Assembly (NCBI GenBank): GCA_024710535.1
Contig: JANJUO010000632.1
Span: 1 to 6,265, forward strand
Reading direction: 5' to 3'
DNA from: a bacterium
GTDB lineage: Bacteria; Bacteroidota; Ignavibacteria; Kapaibacteriales; UBA2268
DNA: 6,265 nt
The number at the start of each line of letters is the position of its first letter. Within the stretch, counting starts at the first letter, position 1. Made by a program: the position numbers and the translations under genes. Positions 5,036-6,265 of this stretch are shown here, piece after piece. Under the pieces are notes generated by a model that was given only the letters and a program-made list of their open reading frames with translations, made no database searches and was not told the origin of the DNA.

Positions 5036-5632
5036 TTATTGATTTACAAATTTTTTAAGCCACTCTGGAAGGGCTTCTTTTTGGTCTGGAATAATTGCAT
5101 GTGGCGAACTTGCCTGACTGCTAACTCTTCCATGTGGAACTTCGCGATGGCAATCCCAGCATAGTTTGCCCTCACCGTGTTTGTAATTTTCTCCTGTAAC
5201 ATTTTTTGCAGAAACAGGATTAACCACGTGATTATGACATCTGATGCAGTTCTCCTGAACAACAGTTTTGCCTGCTTCATTAATCATAAATACTTGTGGC
5301 TCGAGTCTGAGCGTGAACATCGTAGCGTGTCTTGAGCCGTCACTTGCCTTGAAGAAGTACTTCCTGAAAAAATTATCATGAGGTACGTGGCAATCATTAC
5401 AATTGGTCCATTGACGGTGACTACTATGAGTCCAGGTAGCATAAAACGGAGTCATGATATGGCAATTTATGCACGCCTTTGGGTCATCAGATAGATAAGA
5501 TGACGCATTAGACAAATGCACTGCTGTTAAGCCGGAGCCAATCATAATTCCGAAAAGAATCAATACCGGCAGTTGCCATTTCGGCGGCGGTATTAATTTC
5601 TTTAACCAGCTTTTTGATTTTTGATTGACCAT
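5036..5632 (-). CDS. nrfH: Cytochrome c nitrite reductase subunit NrfH (tetrahaem quinol dehydrogenase)
   Basis: NrfH (198 aa from the ATG) belongs to the NapC/NirT family. It oxidises membrane quinol and passes electrons to NrfA. One membrane helix lies near residues 19-41 (LPVLILFGIMIGSGLTAVHL), with Lys/Arg residues and a PPP segment before it, so the N terminus is cytoplasmic and the haem domain outside. Four haem sites are seen: CINCH (54-58), CNDCH (78-82), CIRCH (129-133) and CWDCH (158-162). M60, right after the first site (CxxCHxM), matches the unusual Met ligand known from Desulfovibrio NrfH. The conserved CHVPHDNFFRKYFFKASDG follows haem 2. ATG 5632 is chosen; a GTG codon directly before it (5635) could add one residue. 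No Shine-Dalgarno is visible, in contrast to nrfA, which fits an AT-rich Bacteroidota-type leader. Confidence 0.97.
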   Translation of the reverse strand: MVNQKSKSWLKKLIPPPKWQLPVLILFGIMIGSGLTAVHLSNASSYLSDDPKACINCHIMTPFYATWTHSSHRQWTNCNDCHVPHDNFFRKYFFKASDGSRHATMFTLRLEPQVFMINEAGKTVVQENCIRCHNHVVNPVSAKNVTGENYKHGEGKLCWDCHREVPHGRVSSQASSPHAIIPDQKEALPEWLKKFVNQ

Positions 5633-5666
5633 CACATTTTAAAATAATTAAACAAAATAACTCTTA

Positions 5667-5686
5667 ATCAGAATAAAAAATCTGAT
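5667..5686. promoter_or_regulatory. Inverted repeat at the predicted nrfHA transcription start
   Basis: ATCAGA (5667-5672) and TCTGAT (5681-5686) are exact reverse complements 8 nt apart, lying just downstream of the predicted -7 box on the minus strand. It could be an operator overlapping the start site, or a hairpin at the 5' end of the mRNA. The regulator is unknown. Confidence 0.4.
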
Positions 5687-5689
5687 ATG

Positions 5690-5722
5690 CAAAATTAGAA
5701 AATATTTTGTTGTTATGCAAAA
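5690..5722 (-). promoter_or_regulatory. Bacteroidota-type promoter of nrfHA
   Basis: On the minus strand, TTTTG (5722-5718) is followed after exactly 20 bp by TAATTTTG (5697-5690). This fits the Bacteroidota primary-sigma consensus of a TTTG -33 box and a TAnnTTTG -7 box. Transcription should start near 5683, giving a leader of about 50 nt before the nrfH ATG. The palindrome AAAATATTTT occurs twice here (5699-5708 and 5719-5728), exactly 20 bp apart. Confidence 0.6.
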
Positions 5723-5738
5723 TATTTTTTTGTGAAAA

Positions 5739-5751
5739 AATTGTTGCAATT
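5739..5751. promoter_or_regulatory. Short inverted repeat upstream of the nrfHA promoter
   Basis: AATTG (5739-5743) and CAATT (5747-5751) flank TTG, about 17 bp upstream of the -33 box. The position would suit an activator. The arms are short and AT-rich, so this is tentative. Confidence 0.25.
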
Positions 5752-6265
5752 AATATACTGAAAATCAAAATGCTTTTATGTTCATATTTCTCAATTAATT
5801 ATATGAAAATAAAATATTAAGTATTTGAAATTTACAACTGGATAAAATGATGGTAATGGAAGAATCTCATAATAAAACAAACAACTCAATAAATCTTAAT
5901 AAATAGATTTTTCAGATAGTTCTATTCGTTTCTAATTGATAAAGTAAATATTAACAAAACTGATAAAAATTTCTCTTCTACTAAGGCGGCATTTCAAAAA
6001 AATCTGACATTTCTGTCTGGTTTTAAAAAAGGTTAATTCGATTTTTCAATAGAATACTAAATAAAATATCGGAAATTTATCTTAAAAAAAACGATATTCA
6101 TTAAATTCATAGATTAATCAAATTAAAAAGAATATTGAATTCCATCTGACAATCTCGGAGAAATTGCATATTATAGAAAATATGAATGGTTTTTGGGTTC
6201 AAGTATAATTTTTATCTCTATAAGACTAGATATTTATCGCATTAATTGTATCGTGTTTGATATGC
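5752..6265. other. AT-rich intergenic stretch, no gene seen
   Basis: No reading frame of credible length or recognisable product occurs on either strand, and all three minus-strand frames entering from the right edge stop within 13 codons. The longest starts give tiny peptides only, such as 19 codons at 5847-5906 (+). No tRNA-like fold, CRISPR repeats or transposon ends were seen. The only clear structure is the hairpin at 5999-6024. The region is the upstream side of nrfHA and may hold the promoter of a gene beyond the right edge. Confidence 0.6.
5992..6024 (-). terminator. Hairpin with terminator form on the minus strand, without a visible gene
   Basis: Arms at 5999-6009 and 6014-6024 pair over 11 positions with one mismatch and one T-G apposition (A-C when read on the minus strand). 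The loop reads GAAA (GNRA type) on the minus strand, where the stem is followed by further U residues (A at 5996-5998). On the plus strand an A-run follows instead. It would end a leftward transcript coming from the right, but no leftward gene is visible in 6025-6265. Confidence 0.45.

Noticed and set aside
5044..5280. Minus-strand frame of 78 codons inside nrfH
   Set aside because: It is an alternative frame of the nrfH haem domain; the nrfH frame carries all four haem motifs.
5847..5906. 19-codon open frame beginning MMVMEESH in the right-hand intergenic region
   Set aside because: It is too short, lacks a ribosome binding site and resembles nothing known to me.
5640..6265. CRISPR array or tRNA in the right-hand AT-rich region
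   Set aside because: No regularly spaced repeats of suitable length and no cloverleaf-like arrangement are visible.

Overview
The window looks like chromosomal DNA of a low-GC Gram-negative bacterium, probably from the Bacteroidota/Chlorobiota/Ignavibacteriota/Kapabacteria superphylum. That placement is inference, resting on a GroEL with a Gly-Gly-Met tail, an NrfH/NrfA nitrite reductase of the type with an N-terminally anchored NrfA, and a Bacteroidota-style promoter (TTTTG, 20 bp, TAATTTTG) in front of nrfH. No ribosomal RNA or other decisive marker is present.

Layout. (1) Bases 2-934 (+) are the 3' part of groEL, followed by a hairpin terminator. (2) Bases 1134-3467 (+) form a compact, AT-rich cluster of toxin-antitoxin or toxin-antitoxin-like modules: DUF4160 + DUF2442 (1134-1653), vapB + vapC (1757-2394), mntA + hepT (2522-3155), and a second, frameshifted DUF2442 copy without a DUF4160 partner (3199-3467). 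(3) Bases 3527-5632 (-) are nrfH-nrfA, the membrane quinol dehydrogenase and pentahaem cytochrome c nitrite reductase of respiratory nitrite ammonification. They converge on the cluster across a terminator at 3478-3505. (4) Bases 5633-6265 hold the nrfHA promoter region and about 500 bp of AT-rich DNA with no recognisable gene, apart from a hairpin shaped like a terminator on the minus strand.

How the genes relate. The cluster genes are two-gene operons, tightly spaced or overlapping (1 nt apart, 1-nt overlap, 11-nt overlap). In vapBC and mntA-hepT the toxin gene carries a strong Shine-Dalgarno sequence inside the antitoxin gene, as expected for translational coupling. NrfH passes electrons from the quinol pool to NrfA, which reduces nitrite to ammonium outside the cytoplasmic membrane.

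The most interesting structure is the pair of DUF2442 copies bracketing vapBC and mntA-hepT as direct repeats, including a 44-bp perfect repeat in the same reading phase. Recombination between them would remove both toxin-antitoxin modules and leave an intact chimeric DUF2442 gene. Second is a set of three hairpin terminators with one shared 9-6-9 architecture and a shared 5' arm, placed after groEL, DUF2442 and vapC. The toxin-antitoxin families are known. The DUF4160-DUF2442 pair is the only module here whose biochemical role I cannot name.
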